A DNA stretch of 64,000 nucleotides, taken from NCBI RefSeq assembly GCF_040616545.1, contig NZ_CP156688.1, positions 2,418,001-2,482,000 of the forward strand, read 5' to 3'. A program made the translations under genes and the position numbers. The first letter of the stretch is position 1. The number at the start of each line of letters is the position of its first letter. The stretch comes from Akkermansia muciniphila (GTDB taxonomy: Bacteria > Verrucomicrobiota > Verrucomicrobiia > Verrucomicrobiales > Akkermansiaceae). Below are positions 36,368 to 46,659 of the stretch, piece by piece. A model generated the notes under the pieces. The model was not told the origin of the DNA, searched no databases, and saw only the letters and a program-made list of their open reading frames with translations.

Positions 36368-37888
36368 TTAGCCGACGCGTTCCACCTTTACGGAGTGGGC
36401 CTGGCCGTTGATGACGATGGTCAGGTCACGGGAGCCGGAGGGGCCGCTTACCTGGGCGGTGATGCCGTTATCAATGACGGTCATGGACGGCGCAGTTGCG
36501 GGTGCCGGGGCGGGAGCGGTATTCACCTGCACGGGGGCTTCTTCCTTCGGTTCCGGCTTCTTGTAGAAGTCTTCCACCTGCTGCGGGAACATGGCGTAAA
36601 TCACGCAGTGTTCGTCGTCCGTGGGAAGTCCCTTTTCCGCAAGCTTCTTGCGCAGGTCTTCCATGCCGGGCTTGATCAGGTCCGCCGGGCGGCAGGTGAT
36701 CGGTTCCTTGCCCATCTTTTCCGCGCAGAGCTTCTGCACTTCCGGGTCTACCGGGGCCGGGGTGCGGCCGTAGTAGCCCAGGGCGATGTCCGCCGCCTGG
36801 GGCGTGATGTTCTTCCAGCGGCCGAACTTGACGTTCAGCATGGACTGCACGCCCACAATCTGGGAGGTGGGGGTGACCAGCGGAATCCAGCCCAGGGCCT
36901 TGCGGACCACGGGGATTTCCGCGAACACTTCTTCAAACTTGTCTTCCATGCCCTGTTCCTTGAGCTGGGTGCGGAAGTTGGAGAGCATACCGCCGGGCAC
37001 CTGGTAGCGGAGCGTGTCGGAGTCCACCACCTCGTTGCGGTGGGAGGTGAACTTGCCCAGGCTTTCATAGACGGGCTTGAGCATTTCGGAAACTTCAATC
37101 AGCTTGTCCGTATCGTAATCCGGCTTGCGGGGATTGCCGTTCAGCAGGGCGAGCATGCGCAGGCAGTCCGGCTGGCCCGTGCCGTTGGCGAAGGGGGAGA
37201 TGGAAACGTCGCAGGCGTCCACCCCGGCGTCAATGGCGCTGAGGTAAGTGGAGGCGCCGAGGCCCGCGGTGTCATGCGTGTGGATCCAGACGGGGATGTT
37301 CAGGTCCTTCTTCAGGGCGCTCACCAGTTCATGGGTGACATACGGGGGAATGAGGCCGGCCATGTCCTTGATGACGATGGCGTCCGCCCCCATGTCCGCC
37401 AGTTCGCGGCCCATGTCCACGAAGCTCTGCGTGGTGTGCACGGGGGAGGTGGTGTAGCAGATGGTGCCGTGGGCCTGGGCTCCGGCCTTCTTGGCGGCGC
37501 GGATGGAGGTTTCCATGTTGCGCGGATCGTTCACGCAGTCGAAAATGCGGAAGATGTTCATGCCGTGCTTGGCGCTCATGGCCACGAAGGCTTCCACCAC
37601 GTCGTCCGCGTAGTTGGTGTAGCCCACGATGTTCTGGCCGCGCAGGAGCATCATGTGCGGCGTCTTGGGGGCGGCCTTCTTCAGGGCGTCCAGGCGGTCA
37701 AAGGGCCACTCCTTCAGGAAGCGCAGTCCGGCGTCAATAGTGGCGCCGCCCCAGGTTTCCAGGGCGCTGAAGCCCATGGAGTCCAGAATGGGGGCGATGG
37801 GCAGCATGTCTTCCGTCTTCATGCGGGTAGCTGCCAGGGACTGGTGCCCGTCGCGCAGAACGGTGCAATTGAATGTAACAGGATTCAT
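36368..37888 (-). CDS. Biotin-dependent carboxyltransferase subunit (OadA / PycB / transcarboxylase 5S-like)
   Basis: A 506-residue protein with an HMGL-type TIM barrel beginning TVLRDGHQSLAATRM, and a PYC/OADA conserved domain (KFTSHRNEVVDSDTLRYQVP). These bind a divalent metal and move CO2 between carboxybiotin and pyruvate/oxaloacetate. A Pro/Ala linker (about residues 455-470) leads to ~35 residues that resemble the start of a biotinyl domain region, but no AMKM biotin-attachment motif is present, so the biotin carrier must be a separate protein. This fits a multi-subunit oxaloacetate decarboxylase or methylmalonyl-CoA transcarboxylase in propionate formation (inference, supported by meaB at 58.7 kb). 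No partner subunit is adjacent. Confidence 0.88.
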   Translation of the reverse strand: MNPVTFNCTVLRDGHQSLAATRMKTEDMLPIAPILDSMGFSALETWGGATIDAGLRFLKEWPFDRLDALKKAAPKTPHMMLLRGQNIVGYTNYADDVVEAFVAMSAKHGMNIFRIFDCVNDPRNMETSIRAAKKAGAQAHGTICYTTSPVHTTQSFVDMGRELADMGADAIVIKDMAGLIPPYVTHELVSALKKDLNIPVWIHTHDTAGLGASTYLSAIDAGVDACDVSISPFANGTGQPDCLRMLALLNGNPRKPDYDTDKLIEVSEMLKPVYESLGKFTSHRNEVVDSDTLRYQVPGGMLSNFRTQLKEQGMEDKFEEVFAEIPVVRKALGWIPLVTPTSQIVGVQSMLNVKFGRWKNITPQAADIALGYYGRTPAPVDPEVQKLCAEKMGKEPITCRPADLIKPGMEDLRKKLAEKGLPTDDEHCVIYAMFPQQVEDFYKKPEPKEEAPVQVNTAPAPAPATAPSMTVIDNGITAQVSGPSGSRDLTIVINGQAHSVKVERVG

Positions 37889-37994
37889 TATTTAGTTAAC
37901 TATTGTTAAAAATTGAAGAGGTGGCTTCTTGAGGTTGATTTTCTCACAGCCTCCCTTTCAGGTCAAGCGTACAACAGCGGATTCACCGGAAGAA

Positions 37995-39449
37995 CTACTG
38001 GACCGGAGCCATGAGCCGCGCCAGGTTGCAGAGCATCTTGAAGCCCAGGGATTTGTTGTTGTAATCCTCCAGGGATTCTCTTTTGGAGGAGGAAAAATCC
38101 TTCTCCAGCATGGCTTTCACCTCCGCGCAGGCGGAGGGGGAATGGAGGACGGCCGTGATTTCAAAATTCAGGGCCAGGGAACGGTTGTCCAGGTTGGCGG
38201 TGCCCACGGTGGCTATGTCGTCGTCCATCAGGATCACCTTCTGGTGCAGGAACCCCTTCTGGTAGGCCCAGACCTGGATGCCGTACGTATCCAGATCCCG
38301 CAGGAAGGTGAAGGAGGAGAGCTTCACCAGGATATGATCCGCCCGCTCCGGGCGCAGGATGCGCACGTCCACATTCCGCAGGGCGGCGGCCTGGAGGGCG
38401 GCCATGACCCCTTCGTCCGGAACGAAATAGGGGGTGGAGATCCAGAGCCTTTCCCGGGCTCTGTTCGCCAGGGCGATGATCGCGGTTTTCCAGGCGGGAA
38501 TGACGTCTGCGGGGCCGGAGGGCAGGATGAGCACGGTTTCATCCTCCCGCTGGGGAGTGATCTCCCAGCAGAGGCGGGGAAGGGAGGAGGGGCCGCATTT
38601 CAGCATGGCCCAGTTCCAGTCTTCCAGAAAGCTGATCTGCGTCTGCTGGACGGAAGGCCCCTCAAGCTGGACAAACGTGTCCCGCCAGTAGCCCAGAGCC
38701 CCCTTGCCCAGATACTCCCGCCCGATGTTCATGCCGCCGATGAAGGCGGTGGTCCCGTCCACCACCACCAGCTTGCGGTGGTTGCGGAAGTTCAGCCGCA
38801 GGATGTTGCTCAGGAAATGGCGTTTCCCGTTGAAAGGCTCAATATTCACTCCTGCCCTGCGCAGGGCGGAAATGTAGCCGGGGGGGAGTTTGTGGGAACC
38901 GATTTCATCATACAGCACGTAAATGCGGATGCCGTCCCTGGCGCGTTCAATCAGCAGGTCTTTCAGGTTCTGCCCTACGGAATCATTCTTGATGATGAAG
39001 AATTCAATCAGAATGTAATGCTCCGCCTTTAGAATAGCGTCGTAAATGCGCGGGAAGGCGTGGTCCGCGTCAATAAGCAGGCGGCAGGAATTGCCGCGGC
39101 AGACGGGCAGGCGCACGATGTTGGAAAGCGTGTGCATGATCTTTCCGGCCGTATCGGAAGCATGGACGGCATACGGAGCCATGCAGTTCGTGATTTTGTC
39201 CGTCAGTTCCCCCCATGTGGATTCGGGGTCCGTCTGTTTCCGCCGCGTTTCCACATACCCGCTGAACCTCCGGCGCCCCAGGATCAGGTAAAAGGGAACC
39301 GCTATGTACGGAAAGGCCAGCAGGGAGATGAGCCACGCGATGGTTCCCTGCGGCGTGCGCGTGTGGAGCAGGGCCGGAATGAGGCAGAAGGCGCCTGCAA
39401 TGTGGCAGAGGGCGGCAAATCCCAAATATGGCTCTTCAGGGATGATCAT
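37995..39449 (-). CDS. cls: Cardiolipin synthase (phospholipase D family)
   Basis: A 484-residue membrane enzyme joining two phosphatidylglycerol molecules into cardiolipin. Two HKD motifs are visible: NHRKLVVVDG and LHQKVILMDDD, each followed by the usual asparagine-containing strand (GGMNIG and GTANLDNR). Two N-terminal membrane helices precede the first PLD domain, as in ClsA. The frame is open to 39749, but the extra ~100 residues overlap the thyA region and are unlike the family; the ATG at 39449 gives the usual length of about 480. It is divergent from thyA, with about 130 bases between the starts. Confidence 0.93.
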   Translation of the reverse strand: MIIPEEPYLGFAALCHIAGAFCLIPALLHTRTPQGTIAWLISLLAFPYIAVPFYLILGRRRFSGYVETRRKQTDPESTWGELTDKITNCMAPYAVHASDTAGKIMHTLSNIVRLPVCRGNSCRLLIDADHAFPRIYDAILKAEHYILIEFFIIKNDSVGQNLKDLLIERARDGIRIYVLYDEIGSHKLPPGYISALRRAGVNIEPFNGKRHFLSNILRLNFRNHRKLVVVDGTTAFIGGMNIGREYLGKGALGYWRDTFVQLEGPSVQQTQISFLEDWNWAMLKCGPSSLPRLCWEITPQREDETVLILPSGPADVIPAWKTAIIALANRARERLWISTPYFVPDEGVMAALQAAALRNVDVRILRPERADHILVKLSSFTFLRDLDTYGIQVWAYQKGFLHQKVILMDDDIATVGTANLDNRSLALNFEITAVLHSPSACAEVKAMLEKDFSSSKRESLEDYNNKSLGFKMLCNLARLMAPVQ

Positions 39450-39582
39450 GGAAAGGAAACCGGAAAAAATAGGGAAGGAGGAAACAGTGAAAAGGCTGGC
39501 TTTTGAGGCTGGAGATGATACTAAAGTGGCGCATGCTCGTATTATCACGGGTCCAGTAATTAGAAAAGCGTAATTTAAGGGG

Positions 39583-40398
39583 ATGAAGCAGTATTTGGCA
39601 CTTTTGGAGGATGTTCTGACCAACGGGATGGGGCGGGAAGACCGCACCGGAACGGGCACCATCGGCGTGTTCGGGCGGCAGAGCAGGTATGACCTGCGCG
39701 ACGGATTCCCATGCCTGACCACCAAGAAGCTCCACCTGCGCTCCATCATTTACGAACTGCTCTGGTTCCTGAAAGGGGAGACCAACATCAAGTTCCTGAA
39801 AGACAACGGCGTCAGCATCTGGGATGAATGGGCTGACGAGAACGGGGAACTGGGGCCCGTATACGGCGCGCAATGGCGCTGCTGGCCGGGGAACGACGGC
39901 AAGCCCATTGACCAGATTGCCAGGCTGATTGACGGTCTTAAGAACAATCCGTGGTCCCGGCGCCACATCGTCAGCGCGTGGAACGTGGCCCTGGTGAATG
40001 ACATGGCGCTCCCTCCGTGTCATTCCCTGTTCCAGTTTTGCGTGATTCCCGCCCAGCCGGGGGAAGAGAAGCACGGGCTTTCCCTCCAGCTTTACCAGCG
40101 CAGCGCGGACCTCTTCCTGGGGGTGCCGTTCAACATAGCCTCCTACGCTTTGCTTTTGCTCATGGTGGCGCAGGTATGCGGGTATGAGGCGCGGGAATTC
40201 ATCCATACCTTCGGGGACCTGCACCTGTACCGGAACCATCTGGACCAGGCGCGGGAACAGCTCTCCCGCACGCCGCGCCCCCTGCCGGTCATGAAACTCA
40301 ACCCGGAGGTGAAAACCATTGACGGGTTCCGGTATGAAGATTTTGAACTCGTGGGGTACGATCCCCTGCCGCACATCAAGGCGCCCATTTCCGTTTAA
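39583..40398 (+). CDS. thyA: Thymidylate synthase
   Basis: A 271-residue cytoplasmic enzyme methylating dUMP to dTMP with methylenetetrahydrofolate. The active-site cysteine is Cys146 in [10 protein letters not shown]. Other invariant parts are DRTGTGT, the [14 protein letters not shown] segment, [20 protein letters not shown] and the final HLYRNH region. Length fits the family (264 in E. coli), apart from a short insertion near [13 protein letters not shown]. The dihydrofolate it produces is recycled by the folA gene 21 bases downstream, a classic operon. Confidence 0.97.
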   Translation: MKQYLALLEDVLTNGMGREDRTGTGTIGVFGRQSRYDLRDGFPCLTTKKLHLRSIIYELLWFLKGETNIKFLKDNGVSIWDEWADENGELGPVYGAQWRCWPGNDGKPIDQIARLIDGLKNNPWSRRHIVSAWNVALVNDMALPPCHSLFQFCVIPAQPGEEKHGLSLQLYQRSADLFLGVPFNIASYALLLLMVAQVCGYEAREFIHTFGDLHLYRNHLDQAREQLSRTPRPLPVMKLNPEVKTIDGFRYEDFELVGYDPLPHIKAPISV

Positions 40399-40419
40399 CC
40401 TTCCATCCTTTCATTCATC

Positions 40420-40890
40420 ATGTCCCAGCCCGTCACCTACACAGGAGTGGTCGCCATGGCTCCCGGCCGCGGCATCGGCTACCGGGGAACTTTGCCCTGG
40501 CACCTGCCGGACGATCTCAAGACCTTCAAGCGCATCACGACGGGCCATCCCGTGCTGATGGGCCGCAAGACCTATGAGAGCATCGGTAGGCCCCTCCCCG
40601 GCAGGCAGAACATCGTGCTGACCCGTGACCCAGCCTGGACGGCGGAAGGGGTGCAGGTGATCCATTCCGTGGAGGAACTGGAACGTCTGGAACTGATGGA
40701 CCCGGAGGTGATGGTCATCGGCGGGGCGGAAATCTTTTCCCTGATGATGCCGTTCATGTCCCGCATGTGGGTTTCCAAAGTGAAGGAGGAATATCCGGCG
40801 GACACCTTTCTCCCCCCGTTTGAGGACAAGCTGAAGCACGGTTCCCTGAAGGAACGGTTTGAAGGCTTTGACCTGTTTCTTTATGAGTGA
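40420..40890 (+). CDS. folA: Dihydrofolate reductase
   Basis: A 156-residue enzyme reducing dihydrofolate to tetrahydrofolate with NADPH. The N-terminal GRGIGYRGTLPWHLPDDL loop, with the conserved LPW..P..L and the acidic active-site aspartate, MGRKTYESIGRPLPGR, and IGGAEIFSLMM are all standard DHFR segments. Coupled to thyA upstream. The 40891-40984 stretch after it holds only a short GCGCGG-AAAA-CCGCGC hairpin (40960-40975) near the convergent fucosidase end. Confidence 0.96.
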   Translation: MSQPVTYTGVVAMAPGRGIGYRGTLPWHLPDDLKTFKRITTGHPVLMGRKTYESIGRPLPGRQNIVLTRDPAWTAEGVQVIHSVEELERLELMDPEVMVIGGAEIFSLMMPFMSRMWVSKVKEEYPADTFLPPFEDKLKHGSLKERFEGFDLFLYE

Positions 40891-40984
40891 GGAGCCTGTT
40901 TGCGGCGTTTAACCAACAGGGCGGCCGTGGGCCGTCCTTGCCGGAGGAATAATGGAGCTGCGCGGAAAACCGCGCCTGCACTGT

Positions 40985-43348
40985 TCATTTCCCTGCCGTG
41001 TTCGGGTAAGGCGGTTGAAAGCTTATATGTACCTTGTCTCCCGTTTTCAGGACCATGTCCTTCTTCTTGCCCTGATGCATGAAACGGAATTTACCCGGGC
41101 GCGAGGCCGTTGCTGCGGCCGTGATGCGGCCGTTTTTCCATGACAGGTCAACGGTAAGGCCCCCGCGGGTACGGAGCCCCGTAGCGGAACCCTCCGCCCA
41201 TGAGTCCGCCAAGGCCGGAGCAAGCAGGATCACGCGGTAGCCGTTCTGCTCAATCTGGCTCTGAACCAGGCACTGGGCCAGGCCGGATGTCATGCCGAAG
41301 TTTCCGTCAATCTGGTAGGGCGGATGCATGTCGAACAGGTTGGGATTAATGTATTGCTTCAGCAGCGTGTAGATGCGTTCCTCCGCGTCGTTGCCGCAGC
41401 CGAGCGTGGCGTACATGTTGATCAGCCACGCCGTGCTCCAGCCGGTGCGTATGCCGCTTTTTCCGGCAAAGCGGCGGCGGTAGTCGGCTGACGCCCTGAC
41501 GGCGGCGGCATATTTGGGGGTGTTGAGAACGTCCCATTCATTGCCGGGAAAGAGGCCGTAAAGATGGCTGATATGGCGGTGCCCCTTCTGGGCTTCCTCA
41601 AAAGGTTCCTGCCATTCCATGATGCGGCCGTCTTTTCCGATGGCCGGCTGGGGGATACGGGGCAGGAACTGGCGTGCTCTGGCCAGCGTGGGCGTGCTGA
41701 CTCCCAGCTCCCGGCACGCAAGGATGTAATGGCGCAGGGATTCCCGGCCCAGCAGAAGGTCATGGGAACATCCGTTGGAGATGGAAAGGGAAACTTTTTT
41801 TCCGGTTTCGTCCTGGACTCTGAAGACGTTTTCCGGAGAGGTGGCGGGGCCGGAAATGTAGCGGCCCTTCTTGTCCTTCTGGAACCAGGACATGATGAAC
41901 CGGGCATTGGACTCCAGAAGGGGAAGGCATTTTCTCAGGAATTCCCTGTCTCCCGTAAATCGGTAGCTGTCCATCAGGTGGGCGCAGGCCCATGCGCCGT
42001 TCATCAGGCTGGAAGCGGATTCCGGGGCGCTGCCGGAAAAGTAGGTGTTCTTCCAGCAGTCCACATTGTGCGCAAAGCAAAAACCGTCAAGTTTCAGAAA
42101 GCGGGCGAATTGTTCCCCGGAAGGCTGGAGGCTCAGCACAAAATCAAGGAAAGGGCGGTGGTACTCCCCGAGTCCGGTGACGTCCGTAGGCCACTGGTTC
42201 ATCTGGCAGTTGATGTTCAGAAAGAAACACCCCCTCCAGGCGGCGTTGAGCTCTGGATTCCACAGCCCCTGCAAGCCGCAGGGCAATGCTCCGGGGCGTG
42301 TGTTGGCGAGGATGCAGTAGCGGCCGAACTGGAAGAGCTGTTCAACCAGGTCCGGGTCTTTGCCTCCTTGCTTGACCAGTTCGATGCGTTCGGGAGTGGT
42401 TTTCCCTGCAATTCCTGCGGGAGTGTCCCCGATGTCCACCTGGCAGCGCATCATGCGTTCTGAAAAATAGCTGGCCGTTTCCTGTTCAAGCTTCTTCCAG
42501 CCGGCCTTGGAGGCTGCCTCCAGGATGTTCCGGTTAAGGGCTTCGAGATCGTTTTTCAGGGGTGTATCCGGCTTCCGGCTGTTGTAATCTGTCTTGGTGG
42601 AGGAGAGAACGAGTAATTCTCTGCAATGGTCCGCCTTGAAAACGCCGTTATCCATGGAGCCTTTCCCGTCCAGAACCTGCACCTGGACGGTATTCTCAAA
42701 ACGGGTTCCCCCGTTATGCCCCTGGCCCCGGAGCGTCCAGCCGTCTTTGGAGGGGGTGATGACGGATTTTTTATCCGGGTGGCGCAAGGTGAGGGTAAGG
42801 GTGCAGCCGCCGGGCCGGGAGCAGGTCACGCGGTAGGCGATGCAGTCCGTGCGCGGGGCGGCAATCAGTTCCGTCTTCAGCGCTCCGTCCGAAAAACGGA
42901 CGTCCATCCGGGCCTTTCCATGCTTCATATCCAGCTTTCTGGAAAAAGAGGTGGAAGGCGGGAGATCCTGCCAATGGACATCAAGCAGCCCTCCCTGCTG
43001 GTAACTGCCGGAGACGGGCTGGTTCATGTGTATTTTTTTACGGAAGGTTTCTTCCGCCTTTTTATAATCCCCCCGGGCGCATAATTCCCTGGCCTCCTTC
43101 AGGGCTTCTGCGGCTCCCTCCCTGGGTTTGACCGGCTGCTTGGCAAAAATGCTTTCTTCATTGAGGACGAGAATTTCCGAGGGAAACTCTCCATAGGAGA
43201 GGGCTCCCAGCCTGCCGTTGCCCACGCCGTAGCCCTGCGTCCATATTTTCGCGGGTTCCCGGGCCGTGACTTCCATGGGGGCCGGGGCGGCGGAGACCTG
43301 GATGGCTGTTGGAACCAGGGCGATCAGGCTGGACAGAATCCATTTCAT
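40985..43348 (-). CDS. Exported GH95 alpha-L-fucosidase/galactosidase-type glycoside hydrolase
   Basis: A 787-residue enzyme. The ATG at 43348 directly precedes a signal peptide (residues 1-21); an open extension to 43450 does not. The family order is present: N-terminal beta-sandwich with WTQGYGVGNGRLGALSYGE, a linker, and an (alpha/alpha)6 barrel. Catalytic candidates are the asparagines in FFLNINCQMNQWP (about residue 378), the glutamate in TSPENVF (about 504) and the aspartate in YQIDGNFG (about 682), matching the Asn-Glu-Asp set of GH95. The helix after TSPE reads SNGCSHDLLLGRESL, unlike the usual 'MDxQII' pattern. GH95 enzymes remove alpha-1,2-fucose from mucin glycans. It is a single gene. 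Confidence 0.93.
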   Translation of the reverse strand: MKWILSSLIALVPTAIQVSAAPAPMEVTAREPAKIWTQGYGVGNGRLGALSYGEFPSEILVLNEESIFAKQPVKPREGAAEALKEARELCARGDYKKAEETFRKKIHMNQPVSGSYQQGGLLDVHWQDLPPSTSFSRKLDMKHGKARMDVRFSDGALKTELIAAPRTDCIAYRVTCSRPGGCTLTLTLRHPDKKSVITPSKDGWTLRGQGHNGGTRFENTVQVQVLDGKGSMDNGVFKADHCRELLVLSSTKTDYNSRKPDTPLKNDLEALNRNILEAASKAGWKKLEQETASYFSERMMRCQVDIGDTPAGIAGKTTPERIELVKQGGKDPDLVEQLFQFGRYCILANTRPGALPCGLQGLWNPELNAAWRGCFFLNINCQMNQWPTDVTGLGEYHRPFLDFVLSLQPSGEQFARFLKLDGFCFAHNVDCWKNTYFSGSAPESASSLMNGAWACAHLMDSYRFTGDREFLRKCLPLLESNARFIMSWFQKDKKGRYISGPATSPENVFRVQDETGKKVSLSISNGCSHDLLLGRESLRHYILACRELGVSTPTLARARQFLPRIPQPAIGKDGRIMEWQEPFEEAQKGHRHISHLYGLFPGNEWDVLNTPKYAAAVRASADYRRRFAGKSGIRTGWSTAWLINMYATLGCGNDAEERIYTLLKQYINPNLFDMHPPYQIDGNFGMTSGLAQCLVQSQIEQNGYRVILLAPALADSWAEGSATGLRTRGGLTVDLSWKNGRITAAATASRPGKFRFMHQGKKKDMVLKTGDKVHISFQPPYPNTAGK

Positions 43349-43483
43349 GGTTAAACATATTAATTCTGAAAGACAGGCAGGCAAGATAATAAGACCGGCA
43401 TTCCTTCTCCGGATGCGGGGCAATCCTGCTGATTTTATGCGTGGTGTCATGGAAACGGTAGTTCATGCGGGCATAACTACCGG

Positions 43484-43519
43484 AAAAAAAGGGACGGAGC
43501 GGGCTGGCCGCTCCGTCCC
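43484..43519 (-). terminator. Strong terminator of the MarR-RND operon
   Basis: A perfect 12-bp stem (43491-43502 with 43508-43519), five-base loop, and on the minus strand a run of seven T. It lies 25 bases after the permease stop. Confidence 0.88.
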
Positions 43520-43544
43520 CGGATGAGAAATTCCTGCGGTTCCG

Positions 43545-46500
43545 TCAATCCGCTTTACGGGTGAACAGGGCCTTCACCCATTCACGGTAGCGCTGGAACA
43601 TGGCGTACAGCGCCGGAATGAACAGGATGCCCACCAGCGTGGCGAGAATCATGCCGTAGAAGGTGGAGATGCCGATGGCCTTGCGGCTGGCCGCGCCCGC
43701 TCCGGAGGCAATGACCATGGGGAACACCCCGATGATGAAGGAAATGGCCGTCATCATCACGGCGCGGAAACGCTGCCGGGCCCCTTCCAGGGCCGCCTCC
43801 TGGATAGGCACGCCGCGCTCCCGCTCCATCTTGGAGAACTCCACCATCAGGATGGCGTTCTTCCCGGCCAGGCCCACCAGCATCACCAGCCCAAGCTGGG
43901 CGTAAATGCTCAGGGGCGTGTTGCAGATGATCAGGCCGAGCAGGGCGCCCAGCAAGGCCACGGAGACGGAGACGATGACGGAAATGGGCACCGTCCAGCT
44001 CTCATACTGCGCCACCAGGAACAGGTAGCCGAAGAGCAGGGCCATGCCCATCAGCAGCACGATCTTGCCGTCATTCTGGCGTTCCTGATAGCTCATGTCC
44101 GTCCAGGTGATGGAATAATTCTCCGGCAGCGGAAGGGCCTCAATCTGGTTCATCAGCTCTCCGCTGCTGACGCCGGGCCTGGCCTGGGCGGTCACTTCCG
44201 CAGACATGAGCTGGTTGAAGCGGGATATCTGCCGCGGTCCGACCATGTAGGACAAGGTGGCTACGGAGCTGATCGGCACCATCTGGCCCTGGTCGTTCTG
44301 GATGTAGGTGTTCATGATGTCGTTGATGCTGGTGCGGTCCTCCGCCGCGGACTGCATCTTCACCTTGAACGTGTAGCCGATCAGGTTGAAATCATTAATG
44401 TACATGGAGGCCAGCTTGCTCTGAAGCGTCGTGAAAATGCGGTTCACGGGCACGTGCATGCTCTGCGCTTTTTCACGGTCAATGTTCAGGAAAAGCTGGG
44501 GCGTGTTCGCCTCATACGCGCTGCGGGCGAACATGGTGCCGGGGAGCTTGTTGATCTTGTCCAGCAGGTCGTTCGTCACGCGTTCCAGGTCCTTGGGCGT
44601 TTCCTCCCCGCTGGCCTGGAGCATGAAGGAGACGCCGCCCGTCAGGCCCAGCCCCATGATGGCGGGGGGGCTGAACACGGTGGCCTTGGCCGCCGGAATC
44701 TCATCGCACAGGATGGAGGCCTTCTGCATGATGGAATCCAGGGAAAGCTCCGGAGTCTTGCGTTTGTCCCAGGGGTCAAGCTGGGCGATGCACATGCCCA
44801 GGTTCTCCCCGTTGCCGCCCATGAAGCTGAACCCGGAAGTGGAGGAAACCTGGCGCACGCCGGGAATGCTCATGAGCTTCTGTTCCGCGCTGCGCATGGC
44901 CTGTTCCGTGCGGCCCAGCGTGGCGCCCGGCGCCAGCTGGATGTCGCAGAAAACGGTGCCTTTGTCTTCCGGGGGGAGGAAGGACTTGGGAACGGTCTCA
45001 AACAGCTTCCAGTTGCCGACCAGGACGGCGGCCAGCAGAATCAGCGTGAGCCAGGCGCGGCGCACCATGATGCCGGCGCATTTGATATAGCTCTTGCGCG
45101 CCCATTCCAGCGTGGCGTTGAAGGGGCGGAAGGGGCTGAACCTGCTCTGCTTCTTCTTTTTCTTCTTCAGCAGCAGCACGCACAGGGCGGGGCTGAGCGT
45201 CAGGGAATTGATGGCGGAAAGGCACAGGGCCACGCACATGGTCACGGAGAACTGCATGTAAATGTTCCCCACCATGCCGCCGAAGAAGGCGATGGGCACG
45301 TAAATGGCCACTGTCACCAGCGTGGTGGCGATGATGGCCCCCGTGATCTGGTGCATGCTCTTCTTCGTAGCCTCCTCCGGGGACAGGTCCTCCGTCTCCA
45401 GAATGCGCATGGTATTCTCCACCACAATGATGCCGTCGTCCACCAGGGAGCCGATCACCAGAATCAGGCCGAACATGGTCAGCACGTTGATGGAAAAGCC
45501 CAGAGGCAGCAGGATGGCGAAGGTGCCGATCAGGGAGACGGGAATGGCGAGCGCCGGAATAAGGGTGGCGCGCCAGTCCTGAAGGAACACGTACGTGATG
45601 CCCACCACCAGGATCAGGGCGATGATGAGCGTTTCCACGATTTCCGCCATGGTGGCGGAGATATACTGCGTGGGGTCGTAGCTGACGACGTAGCTCACGC
45701 CGTCCGGGAAGCGTTCCTGCAACTTCACCAAGGTATCCTTCACGCCGTTCATGGCTTCCAGGGCATTGGCGTCGTCCAGGCGGTATACGGCCATGTTCAC
45801 GGAATCCTCCCCGTTGTTGCGGCTGCTGCCCGTGTAGGTTTCCGCTCCCAGCTCAATGCGGGCGATGTCGTCCAGCCGGGTGACGTGGCCGTCCTGCCCG
45901 GTGCGGACGATGATCTTGCTGAACTCCTCCACGGTTTGAAGCCGTCCGGTGACGTTCACCTTATACTGGATGAAATTGTTTTCCCCTTCCGAGCCGATGG
46001 ACCCGGCGGCGGCCTGCACGTTCTGCGCCTTGATGGCGTTGGATACGTCCTCCGGCGTAATGTTCAGGGCGGACATGCGCAGGGCGTCCAGCCAGATGCG
46101 CATGCTGTAATTCTTTTCCGGCATCAGGTTGACGGCGGAGATGCCCGGCACGCGGGCAATCTCATCCTTCACCCTGGACTTGACGAAGTTGTTCAGCTCC
46201 AGGGAGCTCATGCTGGTGGACCGGAAGGCGAAGAACCCCAGGATGTCCGAGGAGCGCTTCCGTATCTTGATGCCCTGGTCCGTTACCTCCTTGGGCAGCT
46301 TGTACTCCACCCGCTTCAAGGCGTTCTGGACGTTCACCATGTTGATGTCCGAGTCCGTGCCGCTCTTGAACGTCAGGGAAAGGGAATAACCGCCGGTGTT
46401 GTCAGACTTGGAGGAGAAATAAAGCAGGTTCTCCAGCCCGTTGAGTTCTTCCTCAATGGGGGAGGCCAGCGTCTCCATCACCACCTGGGCGCTCGCACCC

Positions 46501-46652
46501 GTGTAGGTGGCCTGCACGTTGATGCTGGTGGGGGCGATTTCCGGATACTCCGCAATGGGCAGCTGCTTCAGGCAGATGCCGCCCGCCAGAATCATCAGGA
46601 TGGCGATGACGATGGCGAATTTGGGGCGTTTGATAAACAGGTCCGCAATCAT
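43545..46652 (-). CDS. RND efflux permease, second copy (HAE1 family)
   Basis: A 1035-residue proton-driven multidrug permease. The relay aspartates are in IGSLVDDGIIVVENTM, the second-half TM motif in LVGLAGKNAILMVEFSKMERERG, and the first helix in PKFAIVIAILMILAGGICL. Length fits AcrB/MexB (about 1040). It differs substantially from the 8.7-11.9 kb permease, so it is not a recent duplicate. It follows the adaptor gene after seven bases in an operon headed by a MarR regulator. No outer-membrane duct gene is present here, so it probably borrows one. Confidence 0.95.
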   Translation of the reverse strand: MIADLFIKRPKFAIVIAILMILAGGICLKQLPIAEYPEIAPTSINVQATYTGASAQVVMETLASPIEEELNGLENLLYFSSKSDNTGGYSLSLTFKSGTDSDINMVNVQNALKRVEYKLPKEVTDQGIKIRKRSSDILGFFAFRSTSMSSLELNNFVKSRVKDEIARVPGISAVNLMPEKNYSMRIWLDALRMSALNITPEDVSNAIKAQNVQAAAGSIGSEGENNFIQYKVNVTGRLQTVEEFSKIIVRTGQDGHVTRLDDIARIELGAETYTGSSRNNGEDSVNMAVYRLDDANALEAMNGVKDTLVKLQERFPDGVSYVVSYDPTQYISATMAEIVETLIIALILVVGITYVFLQDWRATLIPALAIPVSLIGTFAILLPLGFSINVLTMFGLILVIGSLVDDGIIVVENTMRILETEDLSPEEATKKSMHQITGAIIATTLVTVAIYVPIAFFGGMVGNIYMQFSVTMCVALCLSAINSLTLSPALCVLLLKKKKKKQSRFSPFRPFNATLEWARKSYIKCAGIMVRRAWLTLILLAAVLVGNWKLFETVPKSFLPPEDKGTVFCDIQLAPGATLGRTEQAMRSAEQKLMSIPGVRQVSSTSGFSFMGGNGENLGMCIAQLDPWDKRKTPELSLDSIMQKASILCDEIPAAKATVFSPPAIMGLGLTGGVSFMLQASGEETPKDLERVTNDLLDKINKLPGTMFARSAYEANTPQLFLNIDREKAQSMHVPVNRIFTTLQSKLASMYINDFNLIGYTFKVKMQSAAEDRTSINDIMNTYIQNDQGQMVPISSVATLSYMVGPRQISRFNQLMSAEVTAQARPGVSSGELMNQIEALPLPENYSITWTDMSYQERQNDGKIVLLMGMALLFGYLFLVAQYESWTVPISVIVSVSVALLGALLGLIICNTPLSIYAQLGLVMLVGLAGKNAILMVEFSKMERERGVPIQEAALEGARQRFRAVMMTAISFIIGVFPMVIASGAGAASRKAIGISTFYGMILATLVGILFIPALYAMFQRYREWVKALFTRKAD

Positions 46653-46659
46653 GGAAGAA

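Noticed and set aside
39449-39749. N-terminal extension of cardiolipin synthase
   Set aside because: It overlaps thyA, has no family similarity and the start at 39449 gives the normal length.
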